Source: CAMDKS01 sp964402975
Lineage (GTDB): Bacteria; Bdellovibrionota_B; Oligoflexia; Oligoflexales; RGVZ01
NCBI GenBank assembly: GCA_964402975.1
Contig: CAYOEM010000006.1
Span: 62,001 to 126,000 of the forward strand
Direction: 5' to 3'
DNA length: 64,000 nucleotides
The notes beneath the pieces are model-generated. The model ran no database searches, had not been told where the DNA came from, and saw only the letters and a list, made by a program, of their open reading frames with translations. A program made the translations under genes and the position numbers. How positions within the stretch are numbered: position 1 is the stretch's first letter; the number at the start of each line of letters is the position of its first letter. Positions 42,958 to 51,981 of the stretch are shown here, piece after piece.

Positions 42958-44156
42958 CAAGCATGGCTCCTCTCGGATTATACGTTCATATTCCTTTTTG
43001 CTCGGCCATTTGTCACTATTGTGACTTTGCAAAGACGGCCAATTACAGCGATGAACACGTAGCCCAATATTTCTCCCATCTTGAGCGTCAAATATTTGAG
43101 TGGAAACGTTTTCTGTCGCCAACGCAAAAATTTTCCTCGGTTTTTTTTGGAGGCGGCACGCCGGGTCTCTTTAGTCACCAATACGAAGGGCTGATGACAT
43201 TGATCCACGACATGAGCTTATCAGGAGCAGAAATGTCTCTCGAGGCTAACCCTGACAATGTCACTGAAGATGCCATTTCCAGATGGCGTAGCCTCGGATT
43301 TAATAGATTAAGTATTGGCGTACAAACGTTTGATCCACGCGGGCTCAAAGATTTAACCCGTACCCATTCTGCCCAAGGGGCTATTGAAGCTCTTGAGCTG
43401 GCTGCAAAATATTTTCCGAAGTCTAACGGAGATTTAATTTATGGATGGGCCGGACAGGATGCGAGCAGTTGGGGCTCTGACCTTCGTCAGCTGGTCTCCA
43501 CCGGTGTCAATCATATTAGCCTCTACTCCTTAACCTATGAGGGACAAACTCCTTTTGCGAGAGCTGAGCGGCGAGGGGTTCGGGTGCAAGCGCAGGATGA
43601 TGTCTTAGCTCAATATTACGAGCTTGCGTGCGAGATTTTAGCAGATGCGGACTTTAATCACGAAGAAGTCAGTAACTGGTCTAAGCCGGGTGCGTCCTGT
43701 GATCATAATTGGCTTTATTGGAGAGGACATCACTATGTGGGAGTCGGTGCCGGCGCCCACGGTTTTGTGGATGATCAATCGACCATTGGTTTGAGGTACA
43801 GTTACCCTAGTAACTTTCGAGATCTTACACGACGAAATAATTCTGGGTCTTTGGATCACCTAGATAAACCGATGGACCTTGTTAAAACCTTTGGCGCTCA
43901 AATAGACGCTTCGCGTGATCTTGAATCATGGAAACTAGAATATGTTGGATGCGGTCTGCGTTGCAAAGACGGCATCGATCTTGTGCCGCTCGTGCAGCAG
44001 GGATTTGTATTTAAACCAAACTCAAAAGTTCAGGTCGCTCTAGCCCAAGGTCTGATGGCGTTACAAGCCGATCGATTGTCTCTTGTAAACCGTGAGTGGT
44101 TTAGAGAGACGAGCTGGGCTTATGAGGTTTGTGATTCTCTCCAGATGCCCGGCTAA
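42954..44156 (+). CDS. hemW: HemW-type radical SAM protein (heme chaperone)
   Basis: Radical SAM enzyme of the HemN/HemW group. The cluster motif FCSAICHYCDF (CX3CX2C, followed by Asp-Phe) lacks the fourth Cys found in true coproporphyrinogen dehydrogenase HemN, so HemW is preferred. Also visible are FFGGGTPGLFS, EMSLEANPDN, NRLSIGVQTFDPRGL and ISLYSLTYEGQTPFA, followed by a C-terminal HemN-type domain. HemW inserts heme into respiratory proteins. The 400 residues match the family. ATG 42954 overlaps the upstream stop by 4 bases. It needs a 4Fe-4S cluster, presumably from the suf system. Confidence 0.9.
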   Translation: MTSMAPLGLYVHIPFCSAICHYCDFAKTANYSDEHVAQYFSHLERQIFEWKRFLSPTQKFSSVFFGGGTPGLFSHQYEGLMTLIHDMSLSGAEMSLEANPDNVTEDAISRWRSLGFNRLSIGVQTFDPRGLKDLTRTHSAQGAIEALELAAKYFPKSNGDLIYGWAGQDASSWGSDLRQLVSTGVNHISLYSLTYEGQTPFARAERRGVRVQAQDDVLAQYYELACEILADADFNHEEVSNWSKPGASCDHNWLYWRGHHYVGVGAGAHGFVDDQSTIGLRYSYPSNFRDLTRRNNSGSLDHLDKPMDLVKTFGAQIDASRDLESWKLEYVGCGLRCKDGIDLVPLVQQGFVFKPNSKVQVALAQGLMALQADRLSLVNREWFRETSWAYEVCDSLQMPG

Positions 44157-44174
44157 TAAAGCGTCGGTTGTAGG

Positions 44175-45587
44175 TTACTTCCCAACAACCACCCGGTCAA
44201 ACGTCCCGTCAAATACACGAGCTGTTTTAGTCAAAGTACCGATGATTCGTCCTCCGACGGAGATAGTCACATCCTGCGGACCTTCCATCGTTGGTCGATG
44301 TGCCACGCCATTGTCGTAGCGCACAGTTCTATTTGCAGAGCCGATGCTGACTTCAAAGCTTGGCACTGGTCGACCCTGAGCATCGACGACTTCGAGGTGA
44401 AGGCCAGTTAGGGCTCTCTCGTGATACGCGAGCATCGCCTCTTGGTTTTCGCGCCAAGCGGTTGCTAGGTAAGACGCTTGCGGCCACTTGATGTAGGATA
44501 GCTCAACCGTAGCGTGCATGCTGCGGCGATACCAAATGGACCAGTCTTGCATGCCACCATCGACTTCATACCACTCATAGCCATAAGTCAGGCCGCGATC
44601 AAATGTGCGATTCGCCTCCATCGTAGGATTGCTGTCCGCCCAAGTACGGCCCATGGAGCGAAGTAAAAGGTCATCTCCAAACCGCTCGCTTGCGCTACGG
44701 TTTGGCTTTGTGTCCCACGGTAAGTTAAAGCAAACCTCTCCACCGTGAAAGTTGATCGCTGCTGCGAAGTGATGCTGGCTGTGAAGATCCATGATGGCTT
44801 TGGTTTCGATGGCTCGGCCATTAGGGGTGTCGTAGTCATCACTTGTAAAATCCGGGAAGTCACGGTTTAGATCCACGCCGCGTGAGCTGTGCCTTTGACG
44901 AAGTTCAAAGCCGTCTGGATTCATCGAGGCGATGATAAACATCTTGCTGTTGTTGACTAAGTTGGTGACGCGGGCATTTTTGCCATATTCGTTTAATAGT
45001 CGACGGATGTGGTAGATGGACAGTTCGCGACCCACGACTTCGTCGCCGTGCATATTTGCAATGTAAAGAAATTTAGGTTCGCGCTCGTCTGTATCCACGT
45101 TATCGCTAATGGTCATCATCCAAATTTCGCGACCCTGGGCTGACTTACCGACCGAGGTCAGCTTTGCGAGATCTGGGTGAGAGTCTGCGAGGTTACGCAG
45201 CTCGTCGGTGAGGGATTGGTAGTTATGATAATCTTCGGCTGGGGCTGGCTCATCACTTGGCAACTGTACTTCCTTGAGTGCAAACGGATCAAAACGGCCT
45301 TCACTGACGGCAAGCGCGTCAAGTTTAATGATTCCGTCACGTTCGGAGGGTGACATGCTCTTTAGGATATCCGAGGGAATCCAGCCAAGAGCGTGTTCAG
45401 GAGTGCTGGCATGATCACGGTTGAAACCAGTGGCTCGCACCCAGTCTTTTGAGAGCATATGCGTTGGCACGCGAACGTACTCTGGTTTTGATTCGCTATC
45501 AGTTGATTTGATTAGGGACTCTGCTGCCGGGCCACATCCGGTTAAGCCAACAATTAAAAATGCAAAACTTAAAAGCTGACGAGCCAT
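44175..45587 (-). CDS. M14-family zinc carboxypeptidase lipoprotein
   Basis: 470 residues. Signal peptide and lipobox LTGC (Cys18) indicate a lipoprotein. The M14 core has the zinc-binding MHGDEVVG (His and Glu), then INFHGGE as the second His region, NPDGFELRQR, RGVDLNRDFPDF and HATVELSY with the catalytic Glu. A C-terminal transthyretin-like beta-sandwich of about 80 residues follows, as in carboxypeptidase D/M. It would trim C-terminal residues of peptides or peptidoglycan stems in the periplasm. Start ATG 45587. It is convergent with hemW. Confidence 0.88.
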   Translation of the reverse strand: MARQLLSFAFLIVGLTGCGPAAESLIKSTDSESKPEYVRVPTHMLSKDWVRATGFNRDHASTPEHALGWIPSDILKSMSPSERDGIIKLDALAVSEGRFDPFALKEVQLPSDEPAPAEDYHNYQSLTDELRNLADSHPDLAKLTSVGKSAQGREIWMMTISDNVDTDEREPKFLYIANMHGDEVVGRELSIYHIRRLLNEYGKNARVTNLVNNSKMFIIASMNPDGFELRQRHSSRGVDLNRDFPDFTSDDYDTPNGRAIETKAIMDLHSQHHFAAAINFHGGEVCFNLPWDTKPNRSASERFGDDLLLRSMGRTWADSNPTMEANRTFDRGLTYGYEWYEVDGGMQDWSIWYRRSMHATVELSYIKWPQASYLATAWRENQEAMLAYHERALTGLHLEVVDAQGRPVPSFEVSIGSANRTVRYDNGVAHRPTMEGPQDVTISVGGRIIGTLTKTARVFDGTFDRVVVGK

Positions 45588-45696
45588 GATTCGAGTCTCC
45601 TTAATTCCTTGGAAACAGTGACGCTTTATTAATTTAGAACACTTTGTTTTCTTGAGCCGTAGTCTAATGAATGGGCGTTAAGCCGCAACTAGATAT

Positions 45697-46701
45697 TTAG
45701 CGGGAGCGCAAAATATTTATGGCTGCAGACACGGCAATGTCTTCCGGGGTGGACCCTCGCGATAGATCGCTGTAGGGTTTTCCAACTCCTTGTAAAATCG
45801 GCCCATAAGCGGAGAATCGGCCCAGTCGCTGGGTGATTTTGTAAGCAATATTACCAGCATCCAAATCTGGAAATACAAAGCAGTTAGCACGACCGGGTAC
45901 CGGGCTGCCCGGGGCTTTTCGCTGACCAATGTCTTCAACGAAAGCGGCATCAAACTGAAGCTCACCGTCGGAATCAATATCAGGTGCTTTCTTTTTGAAT
46001 AACGTCCATGCATCTATCATTTTTTGGGCGGCAGGATGTTGGGCGCTACCTTTCGTTGAGAAACTTAGGAACGCTACAACCGGAGTTTTCCCGGTCAATT
46101 TTTTAAGCGTGTCACAGCTTGCCAGAGCAATGTCAGCAAGTTGCTGCGGGCTCGGGTCAATCACAACGCCGCAATCGGCAAAAACGTACGTCTCATTCAC
46201 CCGGTCTTGATCCGATTGAGACGCGCGGTCCATGATAAAACTTCCACTGATGGTTCTCATGCCTGGTGTGAGTCCAACCGTTGAAATGGCCGCACGAATG
46301 ACCTCGGCTGTGGTCGCTACGCAGCCTGCCACCACACAGTCTGCGTCCCCTGAATCAAGTAAAGCTCCCGCAACATACAGAGGATTAAATGCCACGGATT
46401 CAATGACATCCGGGTCATTTGGTTTATTTTTACGCAGAAGTTGGGTGGAGCATGTTTCTCTCGTAAGCCTCGCCAAGGAGGGTTCTCGGCAATCTAGCCA
46501 TTCGATCACTGGGTCCGCCGGGCTAGTTTTGGGCACGTCGCGCGTCGTTAGAAGAGTGACCTTCTTGGCTAGTTTTAGATCGCTTAAAATTTGAGCGGCT
46601 TTTAAGACTCGTGGATCGTCGCCTTCCGGCAAAACGACCCGTCCTGGTAGTTGTCTGCAGCGATTAAAAATATCCAAAATAAAGGGCGTCTGTAAATCCA
46701 T
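45697..46701 (-). CDS. pta: Phosphate acetyltransferase (short form)
   Basis: Converts acetyl-CoA and phosphate to acetyl phosphate and CoA. The 334 residues match the stand-alone phosphotransacetylase core without an N-terminal DRTGG domain. Landmarks are VVLPEGDDPRVLKAA, ADCVVAGCVATTAEVIRAA, GSFIMDRAS, FADCGVVIDPSP, VAFLSFSTKGSA, GRANCFVFPDLDAGNIAYKI and the terminal QRLGRFSAYGPILQGVGKPYSDLSRG. No ackA is adjacent. ATG 46701 has no strong ribosome site. The divergent region with the EAL gene carries a DnaA-box-like dyad. Confidence 0.93.
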   Translation of the reverse strand: MDLQTPFILDIFNRCRQLPGRVVLPEGDDPRVLKAAQILSDLKLAKKVTLLTTRDVPKTSPADPVIEWLDCREPSLARLTRETCSTQLLRKNKPNDPDVIESVAFNPLYVAGALLDSGDADCVVAGCVATTAEVIRAAISTVGLTPGMRTISGSFIMDRASQSDQDRVNETYVFADCGVVIDPSPQQLADIALASCDTLKKLTGKTPVVAFLSFSTKGSAQHPAAQKMIDAWTLFKKKAPDIDSDGELQFDAAFVEDIGQRKAPGSPVPGRANCFVFPDLDAGNIAYKITQRLGRFSAYGPILQGVGKPYSDLSRGSTPEDIAVSAAINILRSR

Positions 46702-46813
46702 ATAACCAGCCGAAATTATAAGCTAAACATCGATAGATTTTGCTTTGTCTAAAATTACCGCAAAACGCTTAACATACTGCGATTTCTGGTCTGCAGGGGA
46801 CATCGCGCTCTAC

Positions 46814-46834
46814 TTATCCACAATCTCTGTGGAT
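46814..46834. promoter_or_regulatory. DnaA-box-like inverted pair
   Basis: TTATCCACA (46814-46822) equals the DnaA-box consensus. It is part of a perfect 7-base dyad ATCCACA-N5-TGTGGAT (46816-46834). It sits between the divergent pta and EAL genes, about 80-110 bases from each start. It may let DnaA regulate one or both, or be chance. Confidence 0.35.
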
Positions 46835-46908
46835 TTAATCAGACCTTTGAAATCTACCAAAAAGTTCAGAATCCTCCAACTAAAGCTTCGCCGGCGCTTG
46901 CCGAAAAA

Positions 46909-48708
46909 ATGACGTTGCTGAGACGAATGATCGAGGCTCTGGGGACACATCTGATGATCTGTTTGGTTACATCTAACACTAAACTTCGTGATGAGCTAAC
47001 AAAGCTTTTCAATGAAGCGTCCATCAACTATCGCGAAGTGGATCCGTCATCGGAACTTGTCTTGACCTCTTTGTACGACTCAGCGGTCACGGCCGTTATT
47101 GTGGACGCTATGACGGTCAGGATGGAGCAGTCAGCTTGGATCGACATGCTAGGAAGCTTAGCAAGGCGTTTGCCGGTTTTTGTGCTAGGACGCTACTCAA
47201 CGGCTCCAAAACTTTCCGGTAACCAGAGTGCCGAGCTCCTCGGTTGGATCGAAGACATGCAAGCCGGCACCATCATGTCGATGCTCCAGGCGGCAGGCGT
47301 CCTAAGCTCAGCACACAAATCTTTTGTGCCCGCAAATATTCCCATTTTTAATATGCAAGTGCCCTTACACATGATCCAGGGTAACGGTGCCCTAAGTATG
47401 CTGGTCATCAACACATCTGGGTTTCGCAAGATTTCAGTTGAATTCGGTTTTGAGGTCTATCAGAAGCTGCAGGATTTTTTCCAGAGATTGCTTTTTGAAA
47501 TGTGGGGACAGCAGGGTAGCTTCCGTCGTCATGACATCATTATGCGTCGATCTGTCAACAGCAATACTTATTATGTGTTTCTTGAGCAAAGCAGGATATC
47601 ACGCACTGTGCCTGCACCAGGCGTATTAGAGAAAGTCGCGGATCGACTCACGCTTAAAATTCAACAAATGATTTGGGCAGAAATATTCAAACCTCGCGAT
47701 CAAAGACGCATTCCTGACTGTATCAGTGTGCTGCCTGATTTTTCCCTGGGGCATTCCACGGCCTTACACAACCCCTGCCTTGATACAGTTGATGTGATTG
47801 AACATCTGATTGAGACGGCGACGGATGTTGCGAAAGCGCAAATGCGCAGAGTTCGAGATAGAGAACGCGAAATTCTCCAGACGATTATTCATAGTCGCGA
47901 GATTCTTTACCCCAATTATCAAGCCGTATTTGATTTGCGAAAACTAACTAAAGATAAAGTCGACCAAGTGAAGGCAGCGCAAAGCATCTCTCCGGTTGCC
48001 GATGTCTTGTATGGTTTTGAGTCGTTGATCCGCGTCCGAAAAGAGCTTTTAGAGGAGAAATTAGCGGGTGATCATTTGGTTCATATGGATTTCAAATTAT
48101 TAAGGCCCGATATCCTGTTTGCGATGGCCGCCCATAGCAAAGTGGCTCTTGAGCTCGATCAGCTGTGTCTGGGACTTGGAGTTGCGGGTGCCGTTGAACT
48201 TCCAGGACCATTGATGGTGAACATTCTGCCTCGAAATCTTATGCATCTAGAGCGCCTCAGTCATCTTTTGACACCGCGCGGTAATCTTGTTTTTGAAATC
48301 AGCGAGTCCGAGGGTTTCTCGAATCCTCGCCAAATGGATAAAATTCGGTCCTACGTTGAGAAGATAGATTGTCTTATCGCAGCCGACGACTTTGGCAAGG
48401 GGCATGCTAGTATTGAGAGGGTTATAAAAATGCGTCCCGCCCTGATCAAACTCGACCGCAGTTTGGTGGAGAGGATCCAATCCGAGCCTGCGAAGAAGAT
48501 TTTCGTTGAAGGCATTGTCAAGGCTGCAAAAATGGTCAACGCAAAGGTTCTGGCTGAGGGTATTGAGACTTGGGAGGAGGCATCCACCGTCCAGGCTATC
48601 GGGGTGGATTTAATCCAGGGCTTCTTGCTTCACCGACCCGAGTCGCTTGAGAAAATTCTCGAGCAGCTTAAAGCAGCGGCTCAGCAAAACCTGGGAAGCG
48701 TCGCCTAA
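46909..48708 (+). CDS. REC-like / degenerate GGDEF / EAL c-di-GMP phosphodiesterase
   Basis: 599 residues. The N-terminal 130 residues look like a receiver (VIVDAM at the Asp position). Residues about 150-330 resemble a GGDEF fold in which the GG(D/E)EF loop is lost (SFRRHDII in its place). The C-terminal EAL domain is complete: GFESLIR, MVNILPRNL, FEISES, ADDFGKGHAS, IKLDRSLV, AEGIET and the Q of LIQGF, so hydrolysis of c-di-GMP is plausible. The start is uncertain: ATG 46909 opens the frame but lacks a ribosome site, while ATG 46954 has GGGG about 8 bases ahead. The enzyme would lower c-di-GMP, which the PilZ protein at 11781 might sense. Confidence 0.85.
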   Translation: MTLLRRMIEALGTHLMICLVTSNTKLRDELTKLFNEASINYREVDPSSELVLTSLYDSAVTAVIVDAMTVRMEQSAWIDMLGSLARRLPVFVLGRYSTAPKLSGNQSAELLGWIEDMQAGTIMSMLQAAGVLSSAHKSFVPANIPIFNMQVPLHMIQGNGALSMLVINTSGFRKISVEFGFEVYQKLQDFFQRLLFEMWGQQGSFRRHDIIMRRSVNSNTYYVFLEQSRISRTVPAPGVLEKVADRLTLKIQQMIWAEIFKPRDQRRIPDCISVLPDFSLGHSTALHNPCLDTVDVIEHLIETATDVAKAQMRRVRDREREILQTIIHSREILYPNYQAVFDLRKLTKDKVDQVKAAQSISPVADVLYGFESLIRVRKELLEEKLAGDHLVHMDFKLLRPDILFAMAAHSKVALELDQLCLGLGVAGAVELPGPLMVNILPRNLMHLERLSHLLTPRGNLVFEISESEGFSNPRQMDKIRSYVEKIDCLIAADDFGKGHASIERVIKMRPALIKLDRSLVERIQSEPAKKIFVEGIVKAAKMVNAKVLAEGIETWEEASTVQAIGVDLIQGFLLHRPESLEKILEQLKAAAQQNLGSVA

Positions 48709-48795
48709 ACGATCCGTTTGTATACCGTCGCATTCTTTCGCAGTTCATTATAATATATCCTGGTCGGAGACGTCAGACGTCCCGATGGAGGATCG

Positions 48796-49821
48796 ATGTC
48801 AGACAATAGTAAAGTTATCGTTTTATTTGGTGGAAGCAGTAGTGAGCGAAGAGTGTCTGTTGCCTCGGCACAGCATCTTTCTTCGATTATTCCATACGCT
48901 GAACTTTGGTTTTGGTCGCCAAATGGCGCAGTACTGCGTGTGAACCCGGATGATCTTTCTTCGCACCAGAATCCCTACGATTCTGATTTTAACCCCACGC
49001 GTGTCGATAAGATCGGGGCTGACATTGACGAGGCTTTGGGCTTTGTAGGCCAGTCAGTCGTTTATTTAGGGCTACATGGCGGTGATGGTGAAAATGGTTG
49101 GCTTCAGACAAAACTGGAGTCCAGAAACGTTCGCTTTACAGCGTCTGGTTCCGTGTCTAGCAAGCTTTCGATGCATAAATCCGAATCGAAAGATGTCGTG
49201 AAGGCTAGGGGGGTCCTGGTCGCAAGACAGCTTCTTTTTACTCCCAGCCAGTCAGATTTAAGGGATTTACTTAAGTTTCAGGAGACGGTCGGATCTCTGG
49301 TGATCAAGCCAGCATGTGACGGATCAAGTGCGGGGCTTGCTTTTATTAAGGATGCATCAGGCTGTAAGACCTGGTTTGAAAAGCACGCCAAATCATCCGA
49401 TCCTTGGCTCGCAGAAGAAGAGCTCGTGGGCCGGGAATTGACGGTGGGCGTTATCATGCATCGAGGGCTCCTTATGGCGTTGCCGCCATCGGAAGTCATT
49501 CTCGATAAGAATGCTCGCTTTGATTTTCAAGCAAAATATCATGGTGTCGGTAATAGGGAGATTACCCCAGCGCAGCTGTCTGCCAGGCAGTGTGCCTCGG
49601 CGCAAGCCGTGTCTTTAATCGCCCATGCTTCGATAGGTTGTTTCGGATACACGCGTACTGACATGATCATGACATCAAAAGGAATTTATTATCTTGAGAC
49701 TAATACTCTTCCGGGCATGACAAAAGCTAGTTTTATTCCGCAACAATTACGCGCTGCAGGAATTGATCTACGGGACTTTGTTGAATCTCAGATTGAGCTG
49801 GCCCAAAAACGTTATGAGTGA
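48796..49821 (+). CDS. ddl: D-alanine--D-alanine ligase family protein (ATP-grasp)
   Basis: Joins two D-Ala for peptidoglycan synthesis. 341 residues. VLFGGSSSERRVSVASA is the N-terminal ATP-grasp strand-loop, then LGLHGGDGENGWLQ, VIKPACDGSSAG, EEELVGRELTVGV, RTDMIMTSKGIYYLETNTLPGMTKAS. The order and wording match Ddl. GGAGG (48787-48791) lies just before ATG 48796. A TATAAT (48749-48754) and a GACGTC-A-GACGTC motif (48769-48781) are in the leader. No mur genes are adjacent. Confidence 0.88.
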   Translation: MSDNSKVIVLFGGSSSERRVSVASAQHLSSIIPYAELWFWSPNGAVLRVNPDDLSSHQNPYDSDFNPTRVDKIGADIDEALGFVGQSVVYLGLHGGDGENGWLQTKLESRNVRFTASGSVSSKLSMHKSESKDVVKARGVLVARQLLFTPSQSDLRDLLKFQETVGSLVIKPACDGSSAGLAFIKDASGCKTWFEKHAKSSDPWLAEEELVGRELTVGVIMHRGLLMALPPSEVILDKNARFDFQAKYHGVGNREITPAQLSARQCASAQAVSLIAHASIGCFGYTRTDMIMTSKGIYYLETNTLPGMTKASFIPQQLRAAGIDLRDFVESQIELAQKRYE

Positions 49822-49837
49822 TCTTCGTATTTTCTAG

Positions 49838-50920
49838 TTAAATATCTGACGCTTTGAGTTCCGTCCAAATTCGGTCATATTTTTTTGTGATTGCACCAAG
49901 GTCTTTGATGGTTTCAGACTTTTTTCGGATGACGTCCAAAGGTCCCATGGCTGGCTGATTGCGAAGTTCAGGCATAAGTTTTTCACGCACCCCTTTAATT
50001 ACCGGGGCGGCTAGGACGTCTCGAGCGAATCTAAGATTGATGTCTGGCCTAAGTAGATAATTTATGAGCACATGGGCTCGTTCCTTATTTCGAGAGGCGG
50101 CGGGAATTGCCATGTTGTCAACCGCCATGGTGAAGCCATCGTCTGGCAGTATGAATCTAAAATTTGAGTCTTTTAGAGTTAGGCGCAACGCCTCATTTGA
50201 ATATATCTGAGCCGCGATCAGATCGCCGTTGAGTAGTTGGGATGATGGCGTCGAGTTGAATTCCCGCGCTCTTTTTTTAATGTTTATCAGGAGTGATTTG
50301 ATCTGATTCAGTGTGTTGTCGTCTGTTGTGTTGACGCTTTCGCCTTGAGATTTCAGCGCGCTACCAATCATTTCGCGGCTATCGTCCAGGATGCTAAATC
50401 GAAATTTCAGGTCGTCGCGTTGAAATAGATCTCCGTGACCTGTGACTGCTTTCTCAACCCTGTTTTTTCGAAAGATGATTCCCGCTAATGACCAAGAGTA
50501 AGGCAGGGACCATGTGTTTTTGGGGTCATGATCCAAATTCAGAAGCTCGGGATCAATGTTGGAGGCGTTAGGTATTTTTGCGAGATCCAGGGGTGCCAGA
50601 AGTTTGAGTTCCGCCATCACCGTTACCATGTAGTCAGAGGGGATAATCAGGTCGTAGCCGGCTCCGCCTGCCTGCATTTTGGCCAGTAGTTCTTCATTCG
50701 ACGAAAAGTTCGATTCGATTACATCAATGCCCGTCTCGGCTTTAAAATCTGAAAATATACTTTTAGAAGTGTATTCGCCCCAGGAGAATAGCTGGATTTT
50801 TGGGGTATGGACCTGTTCTGGCGCGCCACCCGAATGGGTCAGAAAGTCACATGAAAATAGTAGGACGCTCACCAAAAAACGAGATAACATGCGAATCATA
50901 ATGTTACGCGGCACTCCCAT
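49838..50920 (-). CDS. potD: Spermidine/putrescine-binding lipoprotein PotD
   Basis: Periplasmic substrate-binding component of a polyamine ABC importer. The signal peptide ends at LLFSC; Asp at +2 is the classical inner-membrane retention signal. The mature part has IQLFSWGEYTSKSIFSDFKAETG, YDLIIPSDYMVTVM, TWSLPYSWSLAGIIF and DGFTMAVDNMAIPAASRN, all PotD landmarks. The first ATG at 50920 gives seven extra residues; ATG 50899 is also possible. It is transcribed away from potABC with only 38 bases between start codons. Confidence 0.9.
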   Translation of the reverse strand: MGVPRNIMIRMLSRFLVSVLLFSCDFLTHSGGAPEQVHTPKIQLFSWGEYTSKSIFSDFKAETGIDVIESNFSSNEELLAKMQAGGAGYDLIIPSDYMVTVMAELKLLAPLDLAKIPNASNIDPELLNLDHDPKNTWSLPYSWSLAGIIFRKNRVEKAVTGHGDLFQRDDLKFRFSILDDSREMIGSALKSQGESVNTTDDNTLNQIKSLLINIKKRAREFNSTPSSQLLNGDLIAAQIYSNEALRLTLKDSNFRFILPDDGFTMAVDNMAIPAASRNKERAHVLINYLLRPDINLRFARDVLAAPVIKGVREKLMPELRNQPAMGPLDVIRKKSETIKDLGAITKKYDRIWTELKASDI

Positions 50921-50958
50921 GACGACAGCGTAATTGGATACTTGAATATTAGAGGCCC

Positions 50959-51981
50959 ATGCTAGAGCTTGTCACTATATTTAAATCCTTTGGGCGAGAG
51001 CCAGTCTTGCGTGACGTTTCTCTCACGGTCGCCAAGGGAGAGTTTCTATCGGTTTTGGGTCCGAGCGGCTGCGGGAAGTCTACTCTTCTTCGGATTTTGG
51101 CCGGTTTTGAGTCTCCCGATCGGGGGTGTCTCCTTTGGGATTCAAAAGACATCACGCGTATCCCGCCAAACCGTCGGCCTTTTAACATGGTTTTCCAGCG
51201 GTACGCACTTTTTCCCCATCTATCGGTAGGTGAAAATATTGGCTTTGGCCCCCGCGTTCAGGGTCAAAGCTCGCGCACGATCAGTGACAAAGTTCGCCAC
51301 GTTTTGGAGCTGGTTCGACTCGAGAGTTTGGGTGACCGGCGGGTGGAAACCTTAAGCGGAGGGCAGCAGCAGCGAGTGGCCCTCGCCAGGGCAATTATTA
51401 ATAATCCTCAAGTGCTCCTGCTAGATGAGCCGATGTCCGCTCTTGATCGCAGTCTTCGCGAGAAAATGCGGTTAGATATTTTGAATATTCAGCGAACACT
51501 CGGAATTACATTCATCATGGTAACTCATGATCAAGAAGAGGCCATGGCCATGAGTGATCGCATTGCGATTATGAACCAGGGAGCACTGGAGCAAGTGGGT
51601 GCTCCAGAGGTTATTTATAAATCACCAAAGACACGTTTTGTCGGAGAGTCAATTGGGACTCTCAATAGGATCGAGATAGGACAAGGGGCTGTTTATGTGC
51701 GTCCTGAGCATCTTAAGCTTTTGCGGAAGTCTCCCACGGATCAACGGGGAGCTGAACGAGTTCTGCCCGTTGTGGTTCGAGAGATTTTATTTAAAGGGGC
51801 TATGACCCAGTACGTTATGGAGTGCTGCGGTGGTCTGATGATGGGGGCGCCCGTCACGTCTGTGATCTATGGTGAGTCCGAGGAGATCAGGGGTACCACG
51901 GTTGATGACCGAGTTTTTGTTAGCTGGGAGCAATCATCGGAAATTCATCTTACTGATTCAGCCAAAGGCGCATCCAAATGA
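50959..51981 (+). CDS. potA: Spermidine/putrescine ABC transporter ATPase PotA
   Basis: 340 residues. Walker A GPSGCGKSTLL, Q-loop FQRYALFPH, signature LSGGQQQRVALARA, Walker B LLLDEPMSALD, switch His VTHDQEEA, and a C-terminal TOBE-like domain (VRPEHLKLL). Drives polyamine uptake. The stop overlaps potB as ATGA. Confidence 0.93.
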   Translation: MLELVTIFKSFGREPVLRDVSLTVAKGEFLSVLGPSGCGKSTLLRILAGFESPDRGCLLWDSKDITRIPPNRRPFNMVFQRYALFPHLSVGENIGFGPRVQGQSSRTISDKVRHVLELVRLESLGDRRVETLSGGQQQRVALARAIINNPQVLLLDEPMSALDRSLREKMRLDILNIQRTLGITFIMVTHDQEEAMAMSDRIAIMNQGALEQVGAPEVIYKSPKTRFVGESIGTLNRIEIGQGAVYVRPEHLKLLRKSPTDQRGAERVLPVVVREILFKGAMTQYVMECCGGLMMGAPVTSVIYGESEEIRGTTVDDRVFVSWEQSSEIHLTDSAKGASK

